The position numbers and the translations under genes were made by a program. Source: Planctomycetota bacterium (GTDB lineage: Bacteria; Planctomycetota; MHYJ01; WSZJ01). Taken from it: a stretch of 34,663 nt of DNA. Below are positions 8,182 through 18,178 of the stretch, one piece after another. Every line of letters starts with the position of its first letter. The stretch's first letter is position 1. The notes under the pieces were generated by a model. It had not been told where the DNA came from and ran no database searches. It was given only the letters and a program-made list of their open reading frames with translations. The stretch covers positions 1 through 34,663 of the forward strand of contig JACPRD010000070.1 in assembly GCA_016190145.1 (NCBI GenBank), in the 5' to 3' direction.

Positions 8182-9024
8182 ATGCGCTGCGACGAGGCGA
8201 AGGCGAGGCTGGCGTTTCTGGGAAGCGGGCTGGACGCCGCTCTGGAGGCGGAGGTGCGAGGGCACCTGGCCTCCTGTCCGGAGTGCGCGGCGGCGGCCTC
8301 GGAGCAGGCGCGTGTGGAAGGGCTGCTGGGGCGCTGGGAGCCCGAGGCGCCGCGGGATCTCTGGCCGGGCGTGCGGGCGCGGCTTCCGGGGAAGTCCGCC
8401 GTCGCCTGGCGGTTCGGAGCGGCCGCGGCGGCGCTGCTGGCGGTGGCAGGGGCGTTCCACGCGTTCCCGGGGGCGAAGCCGGCGCCCGTGAGGCCGGACG
8501 AGAGGCCTGCGATCCGTCCGTCGCTGGCCGCGATCCCGTCGTTTCTGCCCGTGGACGACGCCCGCCTGGCGCTCCACGTGGCGCTGGCCCGCTGGAATCC
8601 CGGCGAGTTGCCGCGGAGCGCGTTCCTCTACCGGGGAGCTTACGACGAAGCCCTGGCGGGGGGCACGTATGCGGAGTGGGCCGAGGGGATTTCCGCCGCG
8701 GTGCCTCCGCCTCCTCCCGCCGTCACACACCGCGGGGCGCTGATCGAGGTGCCCGGGTACCTCCCAAAAGGTACTTCGATGAGGTCGTGCGTCATCGGAG
8801 ACGACGGCGTCGTGGAAGCCGCGTTCTGGACGCCGCTCGGCGAGATGACCATTTCCGAGGGTGCGCTCCCGCGCGGAAGGGCGGGACTGCAGACCGTCGT
8901 CCGCGACGGGCGCGAGTTCAAGCTGAGCCGGTTCGTGGTGAGGGGGGTGGAGATCACGGTGGTAACCCAGACCCTGCCGTGGCCCGAGATGGAAAGGATC
9001 AGGCAGGGATTTATCGGAAGGTGA
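8182..9024 (+). CDS. Zinc-finger anti-sigma factor
   Basis: A 280-residue protein with an N-terminal anti-sigma zinc finger: C3, then H28-L-A-S-C32-P-E-C35 (HxxxCxxC), the zf-HC2 signature. A single hydrophobic helix lies at about 76-94 (FGAAAAALLAVAGAFHAF), leaving a C-terminal domain of about 185 residues outside the membrane. That domain contains VTHRGALIEVPGYLP and a C-terminal SRFVVRGVEITVVTQTLPW, possibly the sensor. The expected role is to hold the ECF factor encoded at 6720 until an envelope signal releases it. It starts 2 bp after the LamG-like gene, so the three genes probably form one transcript. The sequence shows the zinc finger directly; the pairing is inferred from proximity. 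Confidence 0.88.
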   Translation: MRCDEAKARLAFLGSGLDAALEAEVRGHLASCPECAAAASEQARVEGLLGRWEPEAPRDLWPGVRARLPGKSAVAWRFGAAAAALLAVAGAFHAFPGAKPAPVRPDERPAIRPSLAAIPSFLPVDDARLALHVALARWNPGELPRSAFLYRGAYDEALAGGTYAEWAEGISAAVPPPPPAVTHRGALIEVPGYLPKGTSMRSCVIGDDGVVEAAFWTPLGEMTISEGALPRGRAGLQTVVRDGREFKLSRFVVRGVEITVVTQTLPWPEMERIRQGFIGR

Positions 9025-9036
9025 ACTTCGAATGCA

Positions 9037-9058
9037 GGCGCGGGGCATGCCCCGCGCC
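9037..9058. repeat. 22-bp perfect palindrome before the VIT/VWA gene
   Basis: GGCGCGGGGCATGCCCCGCG followed by CC is fully self-complementary over 22 bases, centred on GCATGC. It lies 12 bp after the anti-sigma stop and 36 bp before the VIT/VWA start. There is no T-tract on either strand, so it is not a standard terminator. It could be an operator-like site, an attenuating hairpin that lowers expression of the downstream gene, or a REP-type repeat. Confidence 0.8.
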
Positions 9059-9093
9059 CGCAGCACTGAAACATCCCTTAGGAGAAGGATGAC

Positions 9094-11235
9094 ATGAAAT
9101 ACCTGTCATTGGCGGTCGCCGCCATCGCCCTCACCGCCTGGACCGGCTTCGTCCAGGCCTGCTTCATTCATTCCCCGCTTCCCGTCGAACTGATCGAGGA
9201 CCACATCGAGATCCAGGTCATCGACAACATCGCGGTCAAATCGTACACGTGCACGTTCTACAACCCGAACCCGCAGGCCGTCGTCGGGGGCACGTGCTAC
9301 ATGGAATTCGAGGCGGGGGCGCAGATCGACAAGCTCACGCTTCAGCTCGGCGACAAGGAAGTCGAAGCCGAGATGCTGGACGCGGAGAAGGCGAAGAAAG
9401 TGTTCCAGGAGATCCAGGCGCGCGGCGGATCGCCGGCGCTGCTGGAGTTCTACGGGCAGGGCCTCATCCGGGCTCAGGTGCCGAACATCCCGCCGCAGGG
9501 CACCGTCGTCGCGAAGCTCCGCTACACCCAGGTGATCAAGGGCGAGAGCGGCCTCTTCCGCATGCAGTTCCTGAACACGAACCCCAAGGCGTGGCTCAAG
9601 CCGCTCAAGAAGGTGAAGGTGAACGCGAAGCTGCAGATGACGCAGCCGCTCAAGTCGATCTATTCGCCGACGCACAACGTCACGGTGACGCGGATCGACG
9701 ACCACAACGCGACGGTCACGTACGAGCAGGACAACTACCTGCCGAAGTCGCCGATGGCGCTCTACTGGCACGTGGCCGGCGGCGAGGTCGGCGTTTCGAC
9801 GATGACGTACCGGGACGAAGAGGAGCGCGGGTACTTCATGATGATGATGTCGCCGACGATCGATCCGGCGAGTGTGCCGGTGCTGCCGAAGGAGATCGTG
9901 TTCTGCATCGATACGTCCGGCTCGATGACCGAGGACAACCGGCTGGCGCAGGTCCAGAAGGCGCTCAAGTACTGCCTGTCGAAGCTCGCGCCGCAGGACC
10001 GGTTCAACATCGTGAATTTCGGGACCGAGTCCGCCTCGTTCCGCGAGGGGCTCATTCCCGCGACGCCGGAGAACATCGAGCGGGCGCAGGCGCACGTCGA
10101 CAAGTTCAAGGCGCGCGGCCGCACGGCGATCGAGGAGGCCACGACGATCTCGCTCGGAATGTTCACGGACACGCCCGACCCGAAGCAGCTGCTGTTCCTC
10201 ACGGACGGCCAGCCGACCGAGGGCGAGCTGGACCCGGCGAAGTTGTGCGAGATCATCAAGCGGAAGAACGCAAAAGGCGCGCGCCTGTTCGCCTTCGGCG
10301 TCGGCCTCGACCTCAACACCAAGCTGCTCGACATGATGGCGCTCGACAACTCCGGCTCGGCCGACTATGTGCTGCCGAGAGAGAACCTCGAGCAGCGCAT
10401 CGTCGAGTTCTACGACCGCACCTCGAGCCCCGTCCTCTCCGACATCGCCGTCCGCTTCCAGGACGTCAAAGTCGAAGAGATCTTCCCGCGGCGCATGCCC
10501 GACCTCTTCAAGGGCCAGCAGATCGTCCTGTTCGGCCGCTACTTTGTCGAGGACGCGGGAGGCTCATGGAACCCCGAGCGCGAAGTCATCGTGACCGGCA
10601 AGCTGGCGGGCAAAGACGTGTCGTTCAACTACAAACTCAACTTCCCCTCGATGAACCCGAAGAACGACTACCTCCCGCGCGTCTGGGCCGGGCGCAAGGT
10701 GGGCTGGCTTCTGGACGAGGTGAAGCGGAACGGGCAGTCGAAGGAGGTCGTGGACGAGATCGTGCGGCTGGCGAAGCAGTACGGGATCGTCACGCCGTAC
10801 ACGAGCTTCCTCGTGACGGACGACGTCAGGCCCGGCGCTCCCGCGGACGTCTACGCCGCGAAGGCGCGCCAGGCGCTGGGCGCGGCCGAGTCCGGCGGCT
10901 GGCGGAACGCCGACGAAGCGAAGAAGGACCGCGAGCTGGCCGAGGAAATGCGCGGGGTCGGCATGATCGAGCTCGCCGCCTCCTCTTCCGGCCGGACCGA
11001 CACTCAGGTGATGGAGCGGATGCGGCTCATCGGTCCCAAGACGTTCTACAACGTGGCCGGCGTGTGGTCCGACAGCGCGTACGATCCCGAGAAGAACAAG
11101 GACGTGGTGACGCTGAAGCAGGGAAGCGACGAGCTGGTGAAGCTGCTGGAGGAGAAGCCGGCGCTCGCGAGGTACCTGAGCCTCGGAAACGTGACGGTGC
11201 TGTACCAGGGTAAGGTGTACCGGGTCGAGCCGTAG
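9094..11235 (+). CDS. Secreted VIT and von Willebrand A domain protein
   Basis: A 713-residue exported protein with an AGGAGAAGG ribosome-binding site at 9080-9088. The signal peptide is about residues 1-22. A VIT domain (about 25-150) shows the typical FYNPNPQAVVGGTCYMEF and AEKAKKVFQEIQARGG segments. The VWA domain (about 266-440) has an intact MIDAS: D273-T-S-G-S277, T344 and D371 in FLTDG, so it should bind a divalent metal and a protein ligand. The C-terminal part (about 440-713) includes LAKQYGIVTPYTSFLV, which is usual in this family after the VWA domain. The domain order matches inter-alpha-trypsin inhibitor heavy chain-like bacterial proteins. It probably belongs to the sigma/anti-sigma regulon, as it is the fourth gene of the run. 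Confidence 0.93.
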   Translation: MKYLSLAVAAIALTAWTGFVQACFIHSPLPVELIEDHIEIQVIDNIAVKSYTCTFYNPNPQAVVGGTCYMEFEAGAQIDKLTLQLGDKEVEAEMLDAEKAKKVFQEIQARGGSPALLEFYGQGLIRAQVPNIPPQGTVVAKLRYTQVIKGESGLFRMQFLNTNPKAWLKPLKKVKVNAKLQMTQPLKSIYSPTHNVTVTRIDDHNATVTYEQDNYLPKSPMALYWHVAGGEVGVSTMTYRDEEERGYFMMMMSPTIDPASVPVLPKEIVFCIDTSGSMTEDNRLAQVQKALKYCLSKLAPQDRFNIVNFGTESASFREGLIPATPENIERAQAHVDKFKARGRTAIEEATTISLGMFTDTPDPKQLLFLTDGQPTEGELDPAKLCEIIKRKNAKGARLFAFGVGLDLNTKLLDMMALDNSGSADYVLPRENLEQRIVEFYDRTSSPVLSDIAVRFQDVKVEEIFPRRMPDLFKGQQIVLFGRYFVEDAGGSWNPEREVIVTGKLAGKDVSFNYKLNFPSMNPKNDYLPRVWAGRKVGWLLDEVKRNGQSKEVVDEIVRLAKQYGIVTPYTSFLVTDDVRPGAPADVYAAKARQALGAAESGGWRNADEAKKDRELAEEMRGVGMIELAASSSGRTDTQVMERMRLIGPKTFYNVAGVWSDSAYDPEKNKDVVTLKQGSDELVKLLEEKPALARYLSLGNVTVLYQGKVYRVEP

Positions 11236-11254
11236 GAACGCGCTCAATAAGAAA

Positions 11255-11288
11255 CCCCGGCGGCCATCGCGGCCGCCGGGGTCGTTTT
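11255..11288. terminator. Bidirectional intrinsic terminator
   Basis: An 11-bp GC stem (CCCCGGCGGCC, 11255-11265; GGCCGCCGGGG, 11271-11281) with a 5-nt ATCGC loop is followed on the plus strand by TCGTTTT. On the minus strand the same stem is followed by TTTCTT. It lies between the convergent VIT/VWA and thioredoxin-like genes, so it can end both transcripts. Confidence 0.88.
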
Positions 11289-11298
11289 CTGCATGCCG

Positions 11299-12102
11299 CT
11301 ATTTCGGTGCGTCGGCCGGAGGCTCGAGCTTCACCCCCATCTTCTTCAGCAGCGCCGCCGCGTCCGTCGCCTCCTTCGAGCCGGCGTGCATCTCGACCAG
11401 CGCCTTCAGCGGCTCGACGATCTCGTCCTTCTTCTTCTTGAGCTTCATGCGGGCATCGGCCTTCGCCCACAGGTTCTTCCGCTCCGTCTCCTTCGCCAAC
11501 TCCTCCCAGCGCGCCTTGAAGTCGGCGTCGTTCTCGTAGCGCTTCTTCGACTCCGCCGCCTTCTGGCCGTACTCGCTGTGCGGGAACCAGGTCACCAGGA
11601 TGAACAGGTTCTCCGCTATCTTCTTCTTGTCCTGCGGCGCCGCGTTCTCCGCGCCCGCGTATTCGTTCCAGAAGTCGCCCGTCCATCCGCCCGTGAACTG
11701 CTCCGGCGACTCCAGCCCGCCCTCGATCCGTTTCAGAACGTCCCCGTTGGGCAGGATCATCACGAGCGTCGGCCACGCGTCGACTTCGAACAGCTTTGCG
11801 AGCCTCGCCCCGTCCTTGCCCGCCGCCGTGTTCACCTTCATGTGCACGATCGGCTCGAGGAACTTCTTCACGACGTCCGACGGATACGCACCCGTATCCA
11901 TATTCTTGCAGTGGATTCAGGACTCCGTGTAGAAGTCGATGAAGAACAGCTTGCCGGCCTCCGCGGCCTTGAGCTTCGCCGCCTCGTAATTCTGCTCCCA
12001 GGCGTACCCGTCCGGGACCTTCGGGCCCTTGTCCTTCTTGCCGTCCGCGACCGCGGTCGCGGCGAGCGCGAGCGCAGCGGCAGAAATCCAGAACTTTCGC
12101 AT
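11299..12102 (-). CDS. Secreted thioredoxin-like selenoprotein (TGA = Sec62)
   Basis: Two minus-strand open frames, 12102-11917 and 11916-11299, are in the same frame and separated by one TGA (11919-11917). Read through as selenocysteine they give a 267-residue protein. Residues 1-19 are a signal peptide (ending AVA-D). Residues about 34-140 are a thioredoxin fold: KLFFIDFYTES (51-61), then U62-I-H-C65-K, then the cis-proline motif DAWPTLVMI. A lysine-rich helical domain follows. TGA occupies the first position of the CxxC active site, which is where selenocysteine is chemically expected. A SECIS-like hairpin follows at the right distance. AAGGA at 12114-12110 is 7 bp before the ATG. The product would act as a periplasmic or surface thiol/selenol redox protein. 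Sel genes are not in the window; sequencing error or loss of function remains possible. Confidence 0.8.
11880..11901 (-). promoter_or_regulatory. SECIS-like hairpin after the in-frame TGA
   Basis: On the minus strand (mRNA sense), GGATACG (11899-11893) pairs perfectly with CGTATCC (11888-11882) around a 4-nt GGUG loop (11892-11889). A U-G and an A-U pair extend the stem to 9 bp (11901 to 11880). Exactly 24 nt lie between the last base of the TGA and the first loop base. Known bacterial SECIS elements lie just downstream of UGA inside the coding sequence, with the apical loop about 16-37 nt away and a G in the first two loop positions; this hairpin meets each point. Confidence 0.75.
11917..11919 (-). 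other. Recoded TGA (selenocysteine codon)
   Basis: The TGA is codon 62 of the thioredoxin-like gene and stands for the first residue of the redox motif (TES-U-IHCK). The downstream frame stays open for 205 more codons, so the stop is not a sign of decay. TGA terminates many genes in the window (for example at 2779, 3700, 15251, 21567, 30927 and 33334), so it is not a general reassignment. Confidence 0.78.
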
Positions 12103-12129
12103 CGCTTTATCCTTGAAAACGGTAATGGG

Positions 12130-12135
12130 ATTATC
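12130..12135 (-). promoter_or_regulatory. Possible -10 element of the selenoprotein gene
   Basis: The 45-bp gap between the divergent starts at 12102 and 12148 is too short for two separate promoters. On the minus strand it contains TAGGATAAT, giving a GATAAT hexamer 28 bp before the ATG. No convincing -35 hexamer was seen at the usual distance, so this is only a suggestion. Confidence 0.3.
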
Positions 12136-12147
12136 CTAACACTCCTC

Positions 12148-13008
12148 ATGACCGCACGGGAATGGAAAGCCCTCTACGCGCGCGAACGCGACGAATTGGG
12201 GGAGAAGGGGCTTCTGGCGCTCCTCGAAGAGGCGCCGGCGATCGCGTTGCCCGACTCCGGGGCGATCGTCTTCCCCCACACCCGGCTCCGCGGGTCGGGC
12301 ACCCTTCCCGCCGCCGCCGCCGCCGCGGTCGTGAACTCCGGCCGCGAGTCCGTGGTCGCGCTCGGCGTGCTACACGGCGGAGCGGAATCGGACGCCGCCC
12401 GGGTCCGCGCGGCGCGGGAAGGCGACCCGGAGGCCCGGCGGCAGCTGCGGCGCGTGCACGGACCGGGCGCGCAGGGCGACGCCGGGGTCTGGGAAGAGGA
12501 GTTCTCGCTCGACGGATTCAAGGCGCTGCTGGAGCTGGCGGCGAACCGCGCGGGGAGGCGGGCGCCGCGCGTGCTGGAGCGCTACCCGTTTCTTGCCGGC
12601 GCGAATCCCGCGGACTTGCCCGGCCTCGAGGAACTGACCGGGTGCCTCGCGTCCGGCGCCGCGCTGGTCGCGACGGCCGATCCCATCCACTACGGAGTCG
12701 GCTATGGCACGGCTCCTGCGGAACTCCGTCCTCTCGAGGACCCGGCAACCCACCTCGCCGCAACCGCTTCCATCATGGAGGGTCTCGATCACCTCGCGGC
12801 CGGCCGCTTGCCGGAATTCCTGCGGCAATGCGAATCGGCGAAGTCGGACTTCCGCGACCCCGGCGCGGCCCTTTCCGCGCTCCTTGGCCCCGGCCTCTGC
12901 GTCCGCCTGCACGACCTGCGCCTCGTCGACTACGCCGACGTCCTCGCCTGCCCCCGCCCCACCTGGGTCGCCGGCGCCCTGTTCACGCTCTCAAACGAGA
13001 AACCATGA
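12148..13008 (+). CDS. MEMO/AmmeMemoRadiSam B-like protein
   Basis: A 286-residue protein; the ATG at 12148 is chosen because upstream codons belong to the divergent gene's leader. GAIVFPHTRLRGSGTLPAAAAA (about 33-54) and VVALGVLHGG (about 67-76) match the opening strands of the MEMO family (normally VPHAGYxYSG and ILGPSH). ALVATADPIHYGVGYG (about 172-187) matches the family's TDxxHYG motif. These histidines align with the metal-binding site of the related class III extradiol dioxygenases. The C-terminal 80 residues are diverged. Its biochemical role is uncertain even in studied homologues, which often sit beside an AMMECR1 protein and a radical SAM enzyme; neither partner is adjacent here. 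No Shine-Dalgarno sequence is seen. Confidence 0.72.
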   Translation: MTAREWKALYARERDELGEKGLLALLEEAPAIALPDSGAIVFPHTRLRGSGTLPAAAAAAVVNSGRESVVALGVLHGGAESDAARVRAAREGDPEARRQLRRVHGPGAQGDAGVWEEEFSLDGFKALLELAANRAGRRAPRVLERYPFLAGANPADLPGLEELTGCLASGAALVATADPIHYGVGYGTAPAELRPLEDPATHLAATASIMEGLDHLAAGRLPEFLRQCESAKSDFRDPGAALSALLGPGLCVRLHDLRLVDYADVLACPRPTWVAGALFTLSNEKP

Positions 13009-13029
13009 ACGAAAAACGATGCACGCCCT

Positions 13030-15250
13030 TCAGCGGCAGGCCTCCAGCGCCGCCAGGAAATCTTCCGCCCAGCTGACCGCGGTGGTTTTCGAAACGGCCG
13101 CCATGAGCTTCGCGTGCCGCTCCTGTCTTTCCTCGAGCGGCATGCGCAGTGCCCGGTCCAGGTCCCGGGCCATGCCGTCGATGTGGTAGGGGTTGGTGAG
13201 AAGCGCGTCTTTCAGCTCGACGGCGGCGCCTGTGAATCGCGAGAGGAGGAGGGCTCCGGGATTGTCCGCGCCCTGGGCCGCGATGAATTCCTTCGCCACA
13301 AGGTTCATTCCGTCGCGGAGCGGCGTGACGAGAGCGACGTCCGCGGCGCGATAGAGCTGCGACAGCTGATTTCTCCCGTACGAACGATACAGGTACCGCA
13401 CCGGCACCCAGTGCGCTTCCCCGAATTCGCCGTTGACGCGGCCCACCGCCGTCTCGATGCGCTGCCGCTGCTCGGCGTACTCCGGCACGTCGGAGCGCGA
13501 CGGCACGGAGACCTGGACCATGGAGACCTTTCCCCGCCATCCCGGGAACTGCTTGAGCAGGCGTTCGAACGCTTCCAGCCTCTCCGGAATCCCCTTGGTG
13601 TAATCGAGCCTGTCCACGCCGAGCACCAGCTTGGTGCCGGCGATGGCGGACAGGAGCGCCGCGACTTCTGCGGCGGTCTCAGGCTCCGGTGTTTCCTGGA
13701 ATCCTTCGGGAACGATGCCGATCGGGAAGGCACGCGCGCGGATGCGCCGTCCGCGGTGTTCGATGGCATCGTCGCCCAGGCGCGCCGGCGACAGCGCGCC
13801 GACGGCTTCGCGGAAGTTTTTCACGTAACCCGGCGTATGGAAGCCGACGAGGTCGAATTCCAGCATGGCGTCGAGGAGCTGTTCGCCCCAGGGGATAGTG
13901 GAGTAGAGGTCGAGGGCGGGGAAGGGGACATGGAGGAAGAGGCCGAGGGGGCCGGTGTGGCCGCGGCGGCGGAGGGCGGCGGCCATGAGCAGGAGGTGGT
14001 AGTCGTGGATCCAGACGGAGGCGGTGGGATCGACGAGGTCGCCGGCGGCGGCGGCGAAGGCTTCGTTCACGCGCTCGTAGGACTCCCATTCGTCGTCGGC
14101 GAATCGGGTACGCGCGGGGAAGGTGTGGAAGACGGGCCAGAGGCTGCGGTTACAGAATCCGTTGTAGTACTTCTCGTAGGCGTCCTGGGGGAGATCGATC
14201 CAGGCGAGGGCCGGCTGGGAGGAATCGTCGACGCCGACCGGGGCGGACGCTTCTCCCGGCGTGGTCTGTCCGCTCCAGCCGAGCCAGAGACCGCCGCGGC
14301 GCGAGAGGACGGGTTCGAGGGCGGCGACGAGGCCGCCGACGTTCTTCTTGCGTTCGCCTTCCGGCGAGACGGGCGAGCGGAGGCTGGGCAGCCGGTTGGA
14401 GACGACGAGGAGGCGGTGGGGCGTGCGCGCGGCGCGCTTGCCCCGGGGCGGGGCGGGGACCGGGACGGGAAGGACGGGAGGAGGCGGCGTCGGCGCTTCG
14501 CGACGCACTTCGCGGACCCATTCCAGAAACGCCGTCGCTTCGAGCGGTCCCGACAGTCTCCACCGGGCGGCGGTGGATCGGAGGAGGGGGCCGACGATGA
14601 TGGACTCGTCGGCGGGGCCGAGGGCGGCGAAGACGTCCTCGTCGGTGAGGTCGTCGCCGAGGGCGAGGAGGCGGGCGCCGGCGCCGGCGCGCTCGCCGAC
14701 CCAGGGGATGGCGAGGGACTTCCGGACGTTACGCGCGCGGATTTCGAGCAGCTCGGCCCCTTCCAGGAACTCGAAGGCCGGATTCGCGGAGAGCCAGTCG
14801 CGCGCCACCGCCTGGGCTGCGACGAGGAGCCCCGTTTTTTCGCGTCGCGGAACCGCCCGGTAATGGAAGCCGACGGACCACGACTTGCGCTCGACGAGAG
14901 CTTTCTTCGAGGCCTCCGCGACCTTCTCCAGCGACCGCGCGAGGCCGTCGAGCGCCGAAGCATCCGCGGGGACCGGGGCCTGCCAGGCGCCCTCCGCGCG
15001 CCGCCACCCGCCGTGTTCGGCGACGAGCCAGACGCCGGTGGCCTCGGCGAACATGCGGTCCATCTCGTCCCGGGGACGGCCGCTGACGACGGCGACGAGG
15101 GTGCCGGGAAGCGCCGCCAGCGCGCGCAGCAGCCCCACGACCTCCGGCGAGGGTCGCGCTTCGTCGGGCTTCGCCGCGAACGGAATGAGCGTTCCGTCGA
15201 GGTCCGTGAGGATCGCGAGGGGCGCGTGGCGGGCGACGGCGAGCCAGGGG

Positions 15251-15264
<14 letters not shown>
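13030..15264 (-). CDS. Trehalose-6-P phosphatase-synthase fusion (OtsB-OtsA)
   Basis: A 744-residue bifunctional protein. Residues about 15-255 are a HAD-superfamily trehalose-6-phosphate phosphatase: nucleophile motif D21-L-D23-G-T, VVSGRP (59-64) and GDDLTDED (203-210). A proline-rich linker (257-280) leads to a GT20 trehalose-6-phosphate synthase (about 283-744) with VVSNRLP, the [11 protein letters not shown] glycine loop, [25 protein letters not shown] and [14 protein letters not shown], all active-site signatures. There is no ATG near the first motif; TTG at 15264-15262 is the best start and overlaps treS by 14 bp. The usual fusion order is synthase then phosphatase; here it is reversed. 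The pair makes trehalose from UDP-glucose and glucose-6-phosphate in the cytoplasm, probably for osmotic or desiccation stress. Confidence 0.92.
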
Positions 15265-16879
<1,615 letters not shown>

Positions 16880-16910
16880 CCGCCGGACCCCCGGGTCTGC
16901 CTGAGTGTTC

Positions 16911-16959
16911 CCATGCCCCCTCTATACACGCTTCCCAACCGCAAATAAAGGGGGCATGG
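16911..16959. repeat. 11-bp inverted repeat upstream of treS
   Basis: CCATGCCCCCT (16911-16921) is repeated inverted as AGGGGGCATGG (16949-16959), with a 27-bp AT-richer spacer. It lies 32 bp upstream of the treS start and 29 bp from the end of the exchanger gene. The pairing is perfect, but no T-run follows on the minus strand. It could be a weak terminator-like hairpin for the exchanger transcript or a regulator site for the trehalose operon. Confidence 0.6.
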
Positions 16960-16987
16960 AGGGAAAACGGATTATTTTTCCAGGACT

Positions 16988-17998
16988 TCAGCGGATGGCA
17001 AACAGCAGCGTATACGTGGCCAGTGTCAGCGCGATCACCAGGGTGGCGTCTGGTTCGATCAGAAACCTCCTTGTCTCCACCTGGAAGAGTTGCCCGCTGA
17101 GGGCGACGGCCGTGATGAAGACCGTGGCGAGGCCGGTGACGGCGTGAACACCGGATACCGAGCTGAGAAGCGGACCCGGCGACACCAGATCCAGGGGCAA
17201 CAGGAGGAGCATGTTGAAGGCGTTGCTTCCAAAGATATTTCCCACGGCCAGGTCGAAGGCGCCCATGCGGACCGCCACGAGCGACGTCACGAGTTCCGGC
17301 AGAGACGTCGCCAGGGCCACGAACGTCGATCCGACGAAGGATCCGCCGAGGCCGGAGAGATCGGCGATCGTCCCCGCCGAATGTGCCAGCAGCGGTCCGG
17401 CGAGGAGGATGGCTCCGGCGGAGACGGCGAATCCGACGACGGCCTTTCGAAGGGACAGCTTCCGCCCTGCGGGGAGCAACACACTCTGCGGCCGTGGAGC
17501 ACCATGAAGCGCCGAGTGCCGCTGGTCCTGGAAAACGAGTCTCACGCCGAGAGCGTACGCGACCAGTATGGCGATCGGTCCCGGTCCGATGCCGGCGACG
17601 GCGAACCGCGCGAGGCGTGGACCCAGAAGCAGGGCGATGCAGGCCAGCGAGGTCAGGCCCATGCTTACCGTCGCCGACAACGCGTGAGCGGCCGAGAGCC
17701 GCGAGAGCATCCTGCCCTCCGAACGATGGCAGAGGTCCAGAATCGCGAGAATGAGCAGGTTGCACAGGCTGCTCCCCATGAGGTCCCCGACCGCCAGGTC
17801 GGCCATTCCCATCCTCACCGCGCTGATGTCGACGCACATCTCAGGCAGCGACGTCACCGCCGCCAGCAGCACGCTTCCGACCAGCAACCGCCCCATCCCC
17901 GTAAGATCCGCGATCGCGTCCGCGCACCGGGTCAGGATCGTGCCCGCCAGCACGACGACCGCGGCTGCCGACGCGAACTGCAGGATCGCTGAAGTCAT
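16988..17998 (-). CDS. Na+/Ca2+ exchanger family (CaCA) transporter
   Basis: A 336-residue integral membrane protein with about ten helices. It shows the two inverted alpha-repeats of the cation/Ca2+ exchanger superfamily: AVTSLPEM with GDLMGSSLCNLL in the first half, and ALATSLPEL with GNIFGSNAFNMLL in the second. The glutamates in SLPE and the GxxxGSxxxN segments line the ion pathway in known family members. A polar loop of about 30 residues joins the halves. The length matches prokaryotic YrbG-type exchangers. The start ATG at 17998 follows GGACGGAG on the minus strand. It would move Ca2+ or another cation against Na+ or H+; the ion cannot be told from sequence. Confidence 0.9.
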   Translation of the reverse strand: MTSAILQFASAAAVVVLAGTILTRCADAIADLTGMGRLLVGSVLLAAVTSLPEMCVDISAVRMGMADLAVGDLMGSSLCNLLILAILDLCHRSEGRMLSRLSAAHALSATVSMGLTSLACIALLLGPRLARFAVAGIGPGPIAILVAYALGVRLVFQDQRHSALHGAPRPQSVLLPAGRKLSLRKAVVGFAVSAGAILLAGPLLAHSAGTIADLSGLGGSFVGSTFVALATSLPELVTSLVAVRMGAFDLAVGNIFGSNAFNMLLLLPLDLVSPGPLLSSVSGVHAVTGLATVFITAVALSGQLFQVETRRFLIEPDATLVIALTLATYTLLFAIR

Positions 17999-18178
17999 CT
18001 CCGTCCTCTCTCCATGGGCCGGTGGCGGTCGCCGTCCAAAGTCTGAACGGCGGCCGCGGATCCCGGGAGTCAGTTTCCCCGGGGCGCGTGGTTTCGTGAA
18101 GGACGGATCCGCAGTGACCTCCTGATTCTCCGGGAACTTCCCGCCCTGTACGGACGTCCAACCGGAAGAGGAGACAAA

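Noticed and set aside
9037..9058. Intrinsic terminator after the anti-sigma gene
   Set aside because: The palindrome has no T-run on either side and is too close to the start of the next gene in the same direction.
11299..12102. General reassignment of TGA as an explanation for the split thioredoxin-like gene
   Set aside because: TGA is the natural stop of many genes in the window at the expected protein ends (for example 2779, 3700, 21567, 33334).
11299..12102. Pseudogene with a nonsense mutation
   Set aside because: The frame after the TGA is open to the end with conserved fold motifs, no frameshift is present, and the TGA sits exactly at the redox cysteine with a hairpin behind it. A sequencing error from TGC to TGA cannot be excluded without reads.
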